DNA from: Serpentinicella alkaliphila
Lineage (GTDB): Bacteria; Bacillota; Clostridia; Peptostreptococcales; Natronincolaceae
DNA: 64,000 nt
Assembly: GCF_018141405.1 (NCBI RefSeq)
Contig: NZ_CP058648.1
Coordinates: forward strand, 3,115,001 to 3,179,000
Reading direction: 5' to 3'
Shown here piece after piece: positions 8,354 to 16,879 of this stretch (its first letter is position 1; every line of letters starts with the position of its first letter). A program made the position numbers and the translations under genes. Below the pieces are notes generated by a model. The model worked only from the letters and a program-made list of their open reading frames with translations. It was not told the origin of the DNA and did no database searches.

Positions 8354-9358
8354 TTATTTTCAACAGTTACTGTCCTCTTACTTTCTAAAACATATACCTG
8401 AACGTACAAATTACAGTGATAATACGATTAAATCTTACAGAGATACATTCATTCTTCTCTTTCAGTACCAGGAAGAGTTTCTAAACAAATCGATTTCTAA
8501 AATGAGACTTGAGACGTTGTCCAGAAAATATTTAGAAGACTTTCTAGTTTGGTTAGAGAAAGAAAAACAATATTCCGTGTCAAGCATTAATCATAGGCTC
8601 TCGGACTCCATGCTTTCTTCAAATATATCCAAATGGAAAAGCCCGAGTATATTGAACTTTGTTCATCAATATTTGATATTAAAACTCGCAAAGTACCTAT
8701 TATTCCAATGAACTATATCTCAGTAGAAGCCATTAAACATCTATTTCGTCTTCATGACAGTTCATCTACAGAAGGACGAAGAGAAATGGCAATATTAGTT
8801 CTCCTTTATGATAGTGGGGCTAGAGTTCAGGAAATTGCTGATTTAACTTTTGGAGATATTCGAAACATAAAACCTGCTACAGTAAAATTAACAGGAAAAG
8901 GCAATAAAACAAGAATTATACCCCTAATGCCACAAACACTTGATATCCTAAATATCTATATGAATGACTGCAAAAGAAAAAAAGAAATGCAACCTGTACA
9001 TCCCTTGTTTTTCAATAAAAAGTTTGAGAAACTTACAAGATTTGGAATTGCTTATATATTAGATAAATATGTAAAGAAAGCAAGGAGTCTACATCCAGAA
9101 CTATTTTCAGGAAAGATATCACCACATACCTTAAGACATAGTAAAGCTATGCACTTGTTAGAAGGCGGAGTAAATTTAATTTATATTAGGGACTTTTTAG
9201 GCCATACATCTGTTATTACTACAGAAATTTATGCAAAATCAAATCCTGAAATTAAACGTAAGGCAATAGAAGAAGCAAGCCATAATGTTTTACCGCTAGA
9301 AAAATATTCAGAAAAGGAGAAAGAAGAAATGATAGAATGGCTTAAAACAATTATCTAA
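8343..9358 (+). pseudogene. RIT tyrosine recombinase C, one frameshift
   Basis: Starts at ATG 8343 after GGAGGTGG. The N-terminal core-binding domain is open to about residue 86 (INHRLS). One missing base near 8602 moves the reading to the frame of HAFFKYIQMEKPEYIELCSS. The catalytic domain is then complete: DSGARVQEI arginine, GKGNKTR lysine, HTLRHSK, GHTSVITTEIYAKS with the tyrosine. Corrected length is about 338 residues. The second fragment has an internal ATG at 8633 but no ribosome site, so separate expression is unlikely. Confidence 0.82.
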
Positions 9359-9360
9359 AA

Positions 9361-9380
9361 AAATTATGTGAAGTTTGAAG
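9361..9380 (+). repeat. Right subterminal inverted copy of the RIT end repeat
   Basis: ATTATGTGAAGTTTGAAGC repeats, in the opposite direction, the inner part of the right terminal repeat (GCTTCTTACTTCACATAAT), with about 29 bases between. It mirrors the arrangement at the left end. Confidence 0.65.
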
Positions 9381-9410
9381 CTGATATTTGGTTGGTTTAA
9401 TCAGTATATT

Positions 9411-9450
9411 GCTTCTTACTTCACATAATAAATCACTTTCCATAAGACGA
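9411..9450 (-). repeat. Right terminal inverted repeat of the RIT element
   Basis: Read on the minus strand it begins TCGTCTTATGGAAAGT and ends AGAAGC, matching the left repeat at 35 of 40 positions. Confidence 0.88.
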
Positions 9451-9478
9451 ATTATGAAAAGCTTTGCATAATTCGTCT
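9445..9478. repeat. 34-bp near-perfect palindrome across the right element-host junction
   Basis: AGACGAATTATG (9445-9456) and CATAATTCGTCT (9467-9478) are exact inverse copies, and the 10-base centre AAAAGCTTTG is itself nearly palindromic. The outer left arm overlaps the terminal repeat, while the rest lies in the NUDIX coding region (DELCKAFHNS). It may be the preferred target or a recombinase binding site. Confidence 0.6.
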
Positions 9479-9714
9479 ATTATTTGTATATTAGTTGCAC
9501 CCGTCTCTTCCTCAAGCTCACGTTTTAGTCCTCTTATTAAATCCTCATCGGGATCAACTCCGCCCCCTGGGAAACTGTAATCATTATATCTTTTAGTATA
9601 TTGTAGTAATATCTTTGAGTCTTTTAATATAATCCCTCTAGCTGTAATTCTCTTAGAAACTCTTCCATCTAATTTTTCTAAACTTTTATGTACTATCTTT
9701 TCAATTAGTCTCAT
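9451..9714 (-). pseudogene. 5' part of a NUDIX hydrolase gene cut by the RIT element
   Basis: Starts at ATG 9714 after AGAGGTG. RITARGIILKDSKILLQYTK leads into a NUDIX box, GGGVDPDEDLIRGLKRELEEETG, here residues about 51-73, with the REL..EE metal-binding core. The frame then runs into the RIT element and stops at 9433. The missing C-terminal half is at 5710-6012. The box itself is intact, but the fold is incomplete, so an active NTP or NDP-sugar hydrolase is unlikely. Confidence 0.85.
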
Positions 9715-9866
9715 TATTCAGCACCTCTTTTCAGTATATGTAATTAAAAATACCTATCTATTTTAACATATAAAATAATATGCAATTATTTTAATTATTA
9801 TTGATTTATGTTAGCTTCACTAATATAATAGGTGGAGCAGTGCATAAAAGTAAGGGGGCTTTTTCT

Positions 9867-10886
9867 ATGAATGATCAACAAACTAACTTAAAAATTATTA
9901 ATTCAGTTTTACATATTCTTGATAATAGCGTTCAGATACCTGTACTATCAACAAAATCTATGGAATCTAAAGATGAAATTTATAGCTTCTTAGAGGCGCA
10001 TATACTAAAAGTAATGACAAGTGATGATATTAGAATCGGTGCTTTTAATGATTTAGAAAATAATATAGTCTATAACTGTACTAAAGAAATTACAAAAGAT
10101 AGCTTTATTGAAACTAGTGTTGATTTAGCCAATTTACTATTTGACATTATGAAGAAAAATCCTAATATTCCACCCGCTGATATCATTTTTACATACTATG
10201 AATTTGATAATAATACATATTTAGCTATAATGAAATTTAATTATAAACTAAGTTATATACACTTTGTATTAAATACAGATGAAGGAACAGTTAATAACTT
10301 AATAAGACAAACTACCACCCTTCCTAATGAAAATCAAAAGCTAGAGGAATGTGTTCTTATAAACTTGACCACAGCAGAAATAAAGCTCCTAGAAAAAGAA
10401 TATGAAATAAACGAGAATAAGGACTATTATCTTTCGAAACAGTTTTTAAATTGTAATTTCGATTTGTCTAACAATGAAAAGTTTAAAATAATCAATAAAG
10501 TCACTAAAAAAGTAAATAAGAAATACTTTGATGACGATTTTGATAAAACAATGAAATTCCAAAACGTTTTGTCTGATAGTATAAAAGAAACTGATAGCAT
10601 AGAAATAGAAAGTATAGCTAAAAAGGTTTTCAAGGATAATTATGAAATTCAACATGAATTTATTAATGAAATAAAAAAAGAAGGGTTAAATACTAATATT
10701 GATATTCAACAATCAAAAAGAATAACTAAAAAACTAGAAAGTCATAAATTTAAAACTGATAATGGAATAGAAATCAATTTACCCTTAGCCTATTATAATA
10801 ATAAAGATTTAGTTGAATTTATTAATAACCCAGATGGAACTATTTCAATAATAATTAAAAATATAAATAAAATTATAAATAAATAA
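9867..10886 (+). CDS. Nucleoid-associated protein, NdpA/YejK (37-kDa) family
   Basis: 339 residues. The opening IINSVLHILDNSVQIPVLS is the typical clostridial version of this family, followed by the conserved middle part (FLNCNFDLSNNEKFKIIN). Family members bind the nucleoid; their exact role is poorly known. The start at ATG 9867 is preferred because AAGGGGG lies about 9 bases upstream; the frame stays open back to 9801 without a ribosome site. Transcribed alone, with a strong hairpin terminator after it. Confidence 0.75.
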   Translation: MNDQQTNLKIINSVLHILDNSVQIPVLSTKSMESKDEIYSFLEAHILKVMTSDDIRIGAFNDLENNIVYNCTKEITKDSFIETSVDLANLLFDIMKKNPNIPPADIIFTYYEFDNNTYLAIMKFNYKLSYIHFVLNTDEGTVNNLIRQTTTLPNENQKLEECVLINLTTAEIKLLEKEYEINENKDYYLSKQFLNCNFDLSNNEKFKIINKVTKKVNKKYFDDDFDKTMKFQNVLSDSIKETDSIEIESIAKKVFKDNYEIQHEFINEIKKEGLNTNIDIQQSKRITKKLESHKFKTDNGIEINLPLAYYNNKDLVEFINNPDGTISIIIKNINKIINK

Positions 10887-10898
10887 ACCTCTTTAGAT

Positions 10899-10936
10899 AG
10901 AAATAAGCCCTAGTTGTAGGACTTATTTCTTTATAT
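10899..10936. terminator. Bidirectional terminator between the NdpA-like and esterase genes
   Basis: AGAAATAAG(C)CCTA pairs with TAGG(A)CTTATTTCT over a GTTG loop and is followed by TTTATATTT. It serves the rightward gene, and its right arm overlaps the last codons of the convergent esterase gene. Confidence 0.75.
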
Positions 10937-11492
10937 TTATAATACCTGCCATTATACTATGTCCTCTAGGGGTAAAGTGTACCCCATCTATATATATTTC
11001 CTCTTTTTTGTATTTATACATACTTTCATTTATGGCCTTGTAAAAATCAAAACATGTTAGATTAGTTTTTTTAATATAACTGGTAGCCCAGTCTCTATAA
11101 GCCCTAATATTCTCATTAACTTGCTTAAAATCTGTATATGCTGACCAATATTTATTCGCCATTTCAGCATCCATAGGTGGCTGTATACCAATAATTGGCA
11201 TAACCCCATCCTTAATACTTAGGTTAATCATTTCTTCAATATTATTGATGATGTCTGTCTTACTTCTCCCCATTATTAAATCATTGCTTCCACCCATAAT
11301 GATTACATGGGTAGGTGATTTACTGATCACATCTCTTTGAAATCTGTAGGTCATTCCATCTGTTGTGTCACCATTAATACCTTTATTTATTACTTCACCA
11401 TTTAAGCCTTTTCTTAATAAACTAACCCAACATTCTATTTCTCTTACACCATAGCCGAAGGTTAGACTATCCCCTATACATACTATCTTCAA
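10923..11492 (-). CDS. SGNH/GDSL-family esterase or lipase
   Basis: 189 residues, the size of TAP-like SGNH hydrolases. All four blocks are visible: GDSL at residues 8-11 with the nucleophile serine, a block II glycine in KGINGDTTDG, GGSND in block III, and DGVHFTPRGH with the catalytic Asp and His near the C-terminus. No signal peptide, so it acts in the cytoplasm. The substrate is unknown; relatives hydrolyse acyl or acetyl esters. Starts at ATG 11492 after GGAGG. Confidence 0.85.
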   Translation of the reverse strand: MKIVCIGDSLTFGYGVREIECWVSLLRKGLNGEVINKGINGDTTDGMTYRFQRDVISKSPTHVIIMGGSNDLIMGRSKTDIINNIEEMINLSIKDGVMPIIGIQPPMDAEMANKYWSAYTDFKQVNENIRAYRDWATSYIKKTNLTCFDFYKAINESMYKYKKEEIYIDGVHFTPRGHSIMAGIINIKK

Positions 11493-11639
11493 TTAAAATT
11501 CCTCCAATTATAATCTAAATTAATGTTATATTTTAATATTTTACATATTAGTTTATTTATCCTTTAAAAATCCAAGGGTTTATGAAAAAAAGTGGTAATA
11601 TTTCAGTTTTAGTGAAATAATATTAAAGATTTGTATAGA

Positions 11640-11668
11640 TTGACCACAAAATAAAATGTTTGTATTTT
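11640..11668 (+). promoter_or_regulatory. Putative promoter for the zinc-ribbon gene and iorAB
   Basis: TTGACC (11640-11645) and TATTTT (11663-11668) are 17 bases apart, about 60 bases before the next start. No other clear signal is seen in the 235-base gap 11493-11727. Confidence 0.4.
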
Positions 11669-11727
11669 ATGTGTTCTAATAGTTAATAAAAAATATTTTC
11701 ATGTTTTAATAAGAGAGGATTAAATAT

Positions 11728-12036
11728 ATGCAATTACTTAGAGAAATAGCTTGTCCTAAATGCTTAAGTAAAAAGTTTTCCGTTAAGTACGAATCAACTT
11801 ATGTTTACTCATATAAAATTGAACCTCCTAATTCGACAGAACCAAAGGATGAAAATGGGCTCTCATTTCTATTTGACAACCGTGAACAAAAAGGTTTTAA
11901 ACAATATATTGAATGTCTTGAATGCAAAACCCAATATCCTTGTCAGTTTACAATGGACTCAAAAAATATTGACTTCACAATTTTAAGCAAAGCAATTAGA
12001 AGTAATTACGTAGAAAAACCTGAATTTTTTGGATAA
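11728..12036 (+). CDS. Small zinc-ribbon-like hypothetical protein
   Basis: 102 residues of unknown family. CPKC near the N-terminus (residues 9-12) and CLEC at about 75-78 form two C-x2-C knuckles as in a zinc ribbon, followed by one more cysteine. AGAGAGG lies 10 bases before the ATG. The next gene, iorA, begins 36 bases after the stop, so they may share a transcript. No partner function is evident. Confidence 0.6.
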   Translation: MQLLREIACPKCLSKKFSVKYESTYVYSYKIEPPNSTEPKDENGLSFLFDNREQKGFKQYIECLECKTQYPCQFTMDSKNIDFTILSKAIRSNYVEKPEFFG

Positions 12037-12072
12037 ATTGGGTATATATTTTCTAAAGGAAGGAGTGGAAAC

Positions 12073-13890
12073 ATGGAAAATATGCTTAACAAAAGAGTTT
12101 TGACTGGAAATGAAGCCATTGCTAGAGGTTTTTATGAAGCCGGTGGAATAATTGCAGCCAGCTATCCTGGCTCACCGACAGTTGAAATACTCGAAAAGTT
12201 AAAAGAATATGAAGAAATATACTCAGAGTTTTCTACTAATGAAAAGGTTGCATTAGAAGTTGCTATAGGTGGATCCATTTATGGGGTCAGATCGATTGCC
12301 ACTATGAAGCATGTTGGGGTCAATATTGCATCTGATCCACTGATGACATTCACACAAACACCAACTAAAGGTGGATTTTTGCTAGTTACTGGTGATGATC
12401 CTGGTCTTTCAAGCTCTCAAAATGAACAAGACAATCGTATCTTTGGAAAATTTGCAAATATGGGTATAGTAGACCCCTCCGATAGTCAAGAAGCTAAAGA
12501 ATTTACTATAAAAGCTTTAGAACTTAGCGAAAAGTTTTCTATTCCTATGATGCTAAGAATAACTAGTCGTCTCTGTCATAGTAGAAGTGTTGTTACTATA
12601 AATGACCGAATTGTTCCTAACTATACAAGAGGCATAGATAAGGATTTTCAAAAATACTGCATGATTCCTCCTCAATCTAGAGATAAACAATTCTTTATGA
12701 AAGAAAGATTAGAGGAGCTAGAGGCCTATGCCTACGAAACAGAATTAAATCTATTAGAATTAAAAGAGAATTCAGATACTCTAATTATTACTTCTGGACT
12801 AATGTATAATAACCTAAAAGAATTAGACATAGACGCTAGCATATGGAAACTAGGTTTACTCTACCCTATTTCTAAAAAGAAGGCAAAAGAAATAACCGAT
12901 AAATTCTCAAAAATTATTATTTTAGAGGAAATGAAACCATTCATCGAAAATGAGCTTAAGCTCATGGGTATAAATTGTATTGGCAAGGAGCTATTTCGTT
13001 TTACTGGTGAGCTTCACCAACATTTAATAGAAGAGGGTTTATATAAGGCGGGTCTAGTTGAAAGCGTTAAAACAGCTGATTTTAAGTTAAAAGAAACGGT
13101 TATGAGACCCCCTGTATTTTGTACTGGTTGCCCTCATAGACCTACCTTTGATATTCTAAAAAAATCAAAGGCCAAAATAGTTATTGGCGATATAGGTTGT
13201 TATTCCCTAGCTGCTATGCCACCCTTCGAACAGTCTAATACGATAATAAGTATGGGCGCAAGTCTTGGCATGATAAAAGGTGTCCAAAAAGCTATGGACC
13301 TATATAATGAAACTCAACCATTAGTAGCAGTTATAGGAGATGGAACATTTTTTCACTCTGGTCTCCCTGGCTTTATAAATTTATTACACCAAAGAAAAGA
13401 AAAGCAAAACATAACAATAATAATTTTGGATAATAGAACTACTGCGATGACAGGCGGGCAATCTAATGCAAGCTCTGGCTTGTATAACGAAAGTGATGAT
13501 ATGAAAGTTGGCATAAAGACTCTAATTGAATCAATGGGCTTTGATAGAGTAAAAGAGATTAATCAATATGACTACAAAGCTGCAACTAAACTTATAAAAG
13601 AGGAAATTGATTATGATGGTATATCAATTGTTGTAGCTAATGGTCCCTGTGCATTGAGATATAATATTGAGCAGCCTTATTATTACGTAGAGCCTCATAC
13701 ATGTATAAGTTGTAGATCATGTATAAAAACAGCTTGTCCACCTTTAAGAATGGTCAAATATGAAGGCATAGATAAATTAAAATCCTCTATCGATAAAGAT
13801 ATGTGTATAGGATGTAGCGTTTGTGCTCAAGTATGCCCTGTTAATGCTATCAAATCCTCAGTTCCTGTAGATAGGAGGAATGAAATATGA
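12073..13890 (+). CDS. iorA: Indolepyruvate:ferredoxin oxidoreductase, alpha subunit
   Basis: 605 residues, full length. With IorB it decarboxylates aryl pyruvates from aromatic amino acid transamination to aryl-acetyl-CoA and reduces ferredoxin, in the cytoplasm. The order is a pyruvate-ferredoxin pyrimidine domain at the N-terminus (YPGSPTVEILEKL), a TPP-binding domain with VIGDGTFFHSG, and a C-terminal 2[4Fe-4S] ferredoxin domain. That domain has C544, C547, C550, C555 and C578, C581, C584, C588. Strong AGGAAGGAG before the ATG. The stop overlaps iorB by 4 bases. Confidence 0.94.
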   Translation: MENMLNKRVLTGNEAIARGFYEAGGIIAASYPGSPTVEILEKLKEYEEIYSEFSTNEKVALEVAIGGSIYGVRSIATMKHVGVNIASDPLMTFTQTPTKGGFLLVTGDDPGLSSSQNEQDNRIFGKFANMGIVDPSDSQEAKEFTIKALELSEKFSIPMMLRITSRLCHSRSVVTINDRIVPNYTRGIDKDFQKYCMIPPQSRDKQFFMKERLEELEAYAYETELNLLELKENSDTLIITSGLMYNNLKELDIDASIWKLGLLYPISKKKAKEITDKFSKIIILEEMKPFIENELKLMGINCIGKELFRFTGELHQHLIEEGLYKAGLVESVKTADFKLKETVMRPPVFCTGCPHRPTFDILKKSKAKIVIGDIGCYSLAAMPPFEQSNTIISMGASLGMIKGVQKAMDLYNETQPLVAVIGDGTFFHSGLPGFINLLHQRKEKQNITIIILDNRTTAMTGGQSNASSGLYNESDDMKVGIKTLIESMGFDRVKEINQYDYKAATKLIKEEIDYDGISIVVANGPCALRYNIEQPYYYVEPHTCISCRSCIKTACPPLRMVKYEGIDKLKSSIDKDMCIGCSVCAQVCPVNAIKSSVPVDRRNEI

Positions 13891-14465
13891 TAACTAATAT
13901 AATGCTCGGTGGTGTAGGCGGTCAAGGGTTGGTTCTTATGACCCGAATTATCTCTCAGGTAGCTTTAAAATCAGACTTAGATGTAAAAAGCAATGACGTT
14001 GTTGGTTTATCTCAAAGAGGTGGTATGGTTTGGGGTAGCGTTCGTTTTGGAGATAACATATACTCTCCTAATATTCCTCCAAAGGAAGTAGATATATTGC
14101 TAGCAATGGAACCTATGGAAGCCCTAAGATGGAGCTCTGAAATTAAGGAAAGTGGAGTGATTATTTTAAATAGTAAACGTTGGTATCCAGTACCGGTGCA
14201 GCAAGAAAAAGCAGATTATCCTGAAGAAGAAATTAATACTCTTAAAGATAAGTACAATACAATAGAGATTAATGCTTTTGAGGATGCTGTTAAACTAGGA
14301 AAAAAACAAGTATCTAACGTCATTTTACTAGGAATATTAGCAAATAAACTTAATTTACATAAAGAAATTTGGAAAGAAACTATTGCAGATAATGTTCCTG
14401 AAAAAACTATAGATCTAAATATGGAAGCCTTTGAATATGGTTATAACTATGTAGATGCTAAATAA
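13887..14465 (+). CDS. iorB: Indolepyruvate:ferredoxin oxidoreductase, beta subunit
   Basis: 192 residues, the usual length. This gamma-domain subunit of the 2-oxoacid:ferredoxin oxidoreductase family opens with NIMLGGVGGQGLVLMTRI and contains GLSQRGGMVWGSVRFG, both hallmarks. It pairs with IorA to form the heterodimer that ferments aromatic amino acids. Coupled to iorA through an ATGA overlap with GGAGG upstream. A strong terminator follows. Confidence 0.93.
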   Translation: MITNIMLGGVGGQGLVLMTRIISQVALKSDLDVKSNDVVGLSQRGGMVWGSVRFGDNIYSPNIPPKEVDILLAMEPMEALRWSSEIKESGVIILNSKRWYPVPVQQEKADYPEEEINTLKDKYNTIEINAFEDAVKLGKKQVSNVILLGILANKLNLHKEIWKETIADNVPEKTIDLNMEAFEYGYNYVDAK

Positions 14466-14489
14466 TTTATTAAATGTAAATCATATATT

Positions 14490-14522
14490 ATTAACTACCT
14501 ATCATAATGATAGGTAGTTAAT
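14490..14522. terminator. Bidirectional terminator between iorB and the convergent small gene
   Basis: ATTAACTACCTATCA and TGATAGGTAGTTAAT are perfect inverse arms of 15 bases around TAA. T-rich flanks lie on both sides. Confidence 0.85.
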
Positions 14523-14527
14523 TTAAT

Positions 14528-14860
14528 TTAGTCTTGAATTATTTGAGCAGCACCTGATTGCTCCATAATTTCCCTTACCCTATTACTATTGTGTTTCGAT
14601 GTTTCCACTGCAACAATAATTCCTTCGTTTTTACCTTCTAATCCAGGTATGCCATCAGCAAAGGTACCTAGTTCGCCTAATCCTTCCCTCTCGGTTTTGA
14701 TAAAAATAACCTCTTCAGCCGCTTCATCAAAGCTACTAAACTTTTGTTCCTTTGCTAGATCACTTACAATCATATCTTTTCTATCAAGTCCAACATTACG
14801 TAAGCTATCTATAAGGGCACTAGCCTGTCTTTGTTCTGGAAATCTTGCAATTAATCGCAT
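14528..14860 (-). CDS. Small conserved-looking protein of unknown function
   Basis: 110 residues from ATG 14860, chosen because GGGAGGTG sits 8 bases upstream; an in-frame start 18 bases earlier has no ribosome site. The opening RLIARFPEQRQASALIDSLR suggests an alpha/beta ferredoxin-like fold as in small stress proteins of the YflT type, but I see no diagnostic motif. Mid-chain it has acidic stretches and a Gly-rich loop (GTFADGIPGLEGKN). It is soluble and transcribed alone. Confidence 0.6.
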   Translation of the reverse strand: MRLIARFPEQRQASALIDSLRNVGLDRKDMIVSDLAKEQKFSSFDEAAEEVIFIKTEREGLGELGTFADGIPGLEGKNEGIIVAVETSKHNSNRVREIMEQSGAAQIIQD

Positions 14861-14994
14861 TGTTACACCTCCCAACAATAGTATCTCCGCAAAAATTTTA
14901 TTCTAGTACACTAAATAATTGTGATACATAATTACTTAATGCATATAATTTTCTTTTATTGTTGGGTAGATATTTGATTTTGTAATGCTATATT

Positions 14995-15882
14995 TTAAAA
15001 CCCTTTAACCTCAACTTCTGCTAATTTCTCAAAGAATTGTATTATACTAGTATGATCTAATTGTGATTTGCCTTCATCTTTAAGTTGTTGCATAATGTAC
15101 AATATATATTCTGTGAATGGTAAAGGAATAGACATTTTTTCACCTGCATTCAACCCATTGACTAGATCTTTTATATGAAGTTCTAGTCTAAAACCAGGTT
15201 CAAAATTTCGTTCCAATATTTTGGGTAGTTTATTATCTAAAACTGAGCTTCCTGCAGACCCTGATTTTATAGCATTATATACCTTCATTGGGTCTACACC
15301 AGCTTTTTTGACAAATACCATAGCTTCAGACATAGCAGTAATATTAAGTGCAACTATTATTTGATTAGCCAATTTTGTTATATTACCACTTCCTATTTCC
15401 CCAACTCTAACAACTGATGAACCCATTACAGATAAAATATTTCGGGCCCTCTGAAATACTTCTTCATCTCCTCCAACCATTATAGCTAAAGTTCCATCAA
15501 TGGCTTTGCCCTCACCGCCACTCACTGGTGCATCTAACATCTCTACACCCTTTAGTTTTGCTTTTTTTGCAATCCCTTTGGTAACAGTGGGATCAATAGA
15601 GCTCATATCAATTATAATAAGACCTTCATTAGCCCCTTCTAAAACACCATCTATTCCAAGTATAACTTCTTCTACTTGAGGGGAGTTTGGTAACATTGTA
15701 ATTACAACATTAGTTCTCATCGCAACATCCTTAGGTGAAATACCAATAGTTGCTCCGCAATTTAACATTTCCTGCTGTAACTCCATCTTTCTAGCAAAAA
15801 TTGTAACGTCATATCCTGCTTTTAATAAATTCTTGACCATAGGCCTACCCATAATACCTAGGCCAATAAACCCTATTTTCAA
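14995..15882 (-). CDS. Beta-hydroxyacid dehydrogenase (GarR/3-hydroxyisobutyrate dehydrogenase family)
   Basis: 295 residues. The N-terminal Rossmann site GFIGLGIMGRPM binds NAD(P); DAPVSGGEGKAIDGTL is the substrate loop; the catalytic lysine lies in NITKLANQI. Family members interconvert tartronate semialdehyde and glycerate, 3-hydroxyisobutyrate, or 2-(hydroxymethyl)glutarate. It closes a leftward run with the AEC carrier remnant, a LeuCD-type hydro-lyase, a 2HCT transporter and malic enzyme, so a branched hydroxy-dicarboxylate pathway is plausible. The start TTG 15882 is chosen for its 8-base distance to GGAGGG. Confidence 0.82.
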   Translation of the reverse strand: MKIGFIGLGIMGRPMVKNLLKAGYDVTIFARKMELQQEMLNCGATIGISPKDVAMRTNVVITMLPNSPQVEEVILGIDGVLEGANEGLIIIDMSSIDPTVTKGIAKKAKLKGVEMLDAPVSGGEGKAIDGTLAIMVGGDEEVFQRARNILSVMGSSVVRVGEIGSGNITKLANQIIVALNITAMSEAMVFVKKAGVDPMKVYNAIKSGSAGSSVLDNKLPKILERNFEPGFRLELHIKDLVNGLNAGEKMSIPLPFTEYILYIMQQLKDEGKSQLDHTSIIQFFEKLAEVEVKGF

Positions 15883-15896
15883 TATCAAAACCCTCC

Positions 15897-16793
15897 TTAT
15901 ACAATAAAAGTTAATAGTGTTGATATCGTAATTATGCTAATTATGGTAGTAATTAAAGTCATTGTGGAAACCAGTTGAGGCTGTGAATCAAATTGTATTG
16001 CAAATAAAGTAGTAGAAACAGCAGCTGGTGTTGCTGATAATACTAAAATAACCTTCGCAGTTATTGTATTAAGTTCGAAAAATAAAGGTAGCAATATAAA
16101 AGCTATAATAGGGTAAATAATAAGACGCAATATCGAAGAAATAGTAATAAATGACTTGTCAAATACCAATTTTGCCATGCTCAATTGAATTCCCAATACA
16201 ACTAATAACGTAGGTATAGCTGCCTGACCTAGTAGTTCTACAGGTCTCATTAAGAAGGCTAGGAGCATTAAGTTAAAATTTTCATTATTATTGCTATTAT
16301 TAAAACAATAACTGCTGGCATTTTAATTACATCTTTGAAAGAATTCATCATACTATTTTACTATTAGATGCAAAGTACACACCTATAGAATTCATAATAA
16401 AAGATTGAAAAACAGTGAAAACTACAGCTCTATCAAACCCTATTTGCCCAAATGCAAAAAGAATAATTGGGAGACCAAAGTTACCACTATTAGGAAATGT
16501 AGTACTTAGCAGTAATGCACTTCTCATATCTTGAGAGAACTTAAATAAAAAGTGATTACATAAATATACTAATATTGTAAATGTTACAAATAACAAAATA
16601 GCAAACATTAATACCTTAGTAAAAACTTCATTGTCTGTTTTAGTAGTAATCATGGAATTAAAATTTAGAGCGGGATTAAAAACATAGAGCGCTAGTCTAG
16701 ATTGAGTCTTAACTTCAATGTCCATTTTTTACCACATAATTACCCTATTGCTATTATAGTGAATACGGGAAATACTATACTGAAAAAAAACAT
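15897..16793 (-). pseudogene. Auxin-efflux-carrier (AEC/MdcF) family transporter, several frameshifts
   Basis: Fragments in different frames line up along about 299 codons, the usual AEC length. They are MFFFSIVFPVFTIIAIG, then EVKTQSRLALYVFNPALNFN with SGNFGLPIILFAFGQ, then FKDVIKMPAVIVLIIAIIMK, then MLLAFLMRPVELLGQAAIPT. Frame changes fall near 16745, 16725, 16350 and 16272. The true start at 16793 has GAGGTG upstream. Intact relatives export or import carboxylates such as malate or malonate, which fits the neighbouring carboxylate genes. At least four indels make a working protein unlikely. Confidence 0.82.
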
Positions 16794-16855
16794 CTACTTT
16801 CACCTCAGCAGTTATGTTGTCTGTTATAAGAAATGAATCTATATACTAATATAAT

Positions 16856-16870
16856 TAGGTACAGTACCTA
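16856..16870. repeat. 15-base palindrome between leuD and the carrier remnant
   Basis: TAGGTACAGTACCTA is a perfect dyad around one A, 10 bases after the leuD stop. Operator or chance; no partner copy was noticed. Confidence 0.3.
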
Positions 16871-16879
16871 CTTTTATAT

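Larger units (their letters stand above)
6011..9450. mobile_element. RIT element (three tandem tyrosine recombinases) inserted in a NUDIX gene
   Basis: Three adjacent, overlapping tyrosine-recombinase genes in one direction lie between 40-bp terminal inverted repeats that match at 35 of 40 positions. That is the defining layout of recombinase-in-trio elements. The element interrupts a NUDIX gene whose halves flank it. The first recombinase is intact, the second has two frame breaks and the third one, so the copy is probably immobile now. The outer boundary is uncertain by a few bases: AATTCG occurs at both junctions, and joining the halves in frame leaves two bases unexplained. Confidence 0.85.

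Noticed and set aside
6011-9450. Tn554-type transposon
   Set aside because: Tn554 has two recombinases plus an unrelated TnpC and no terminal inverted repeats; here all three are tyrosine recombinases and the ends are inverted repeats.
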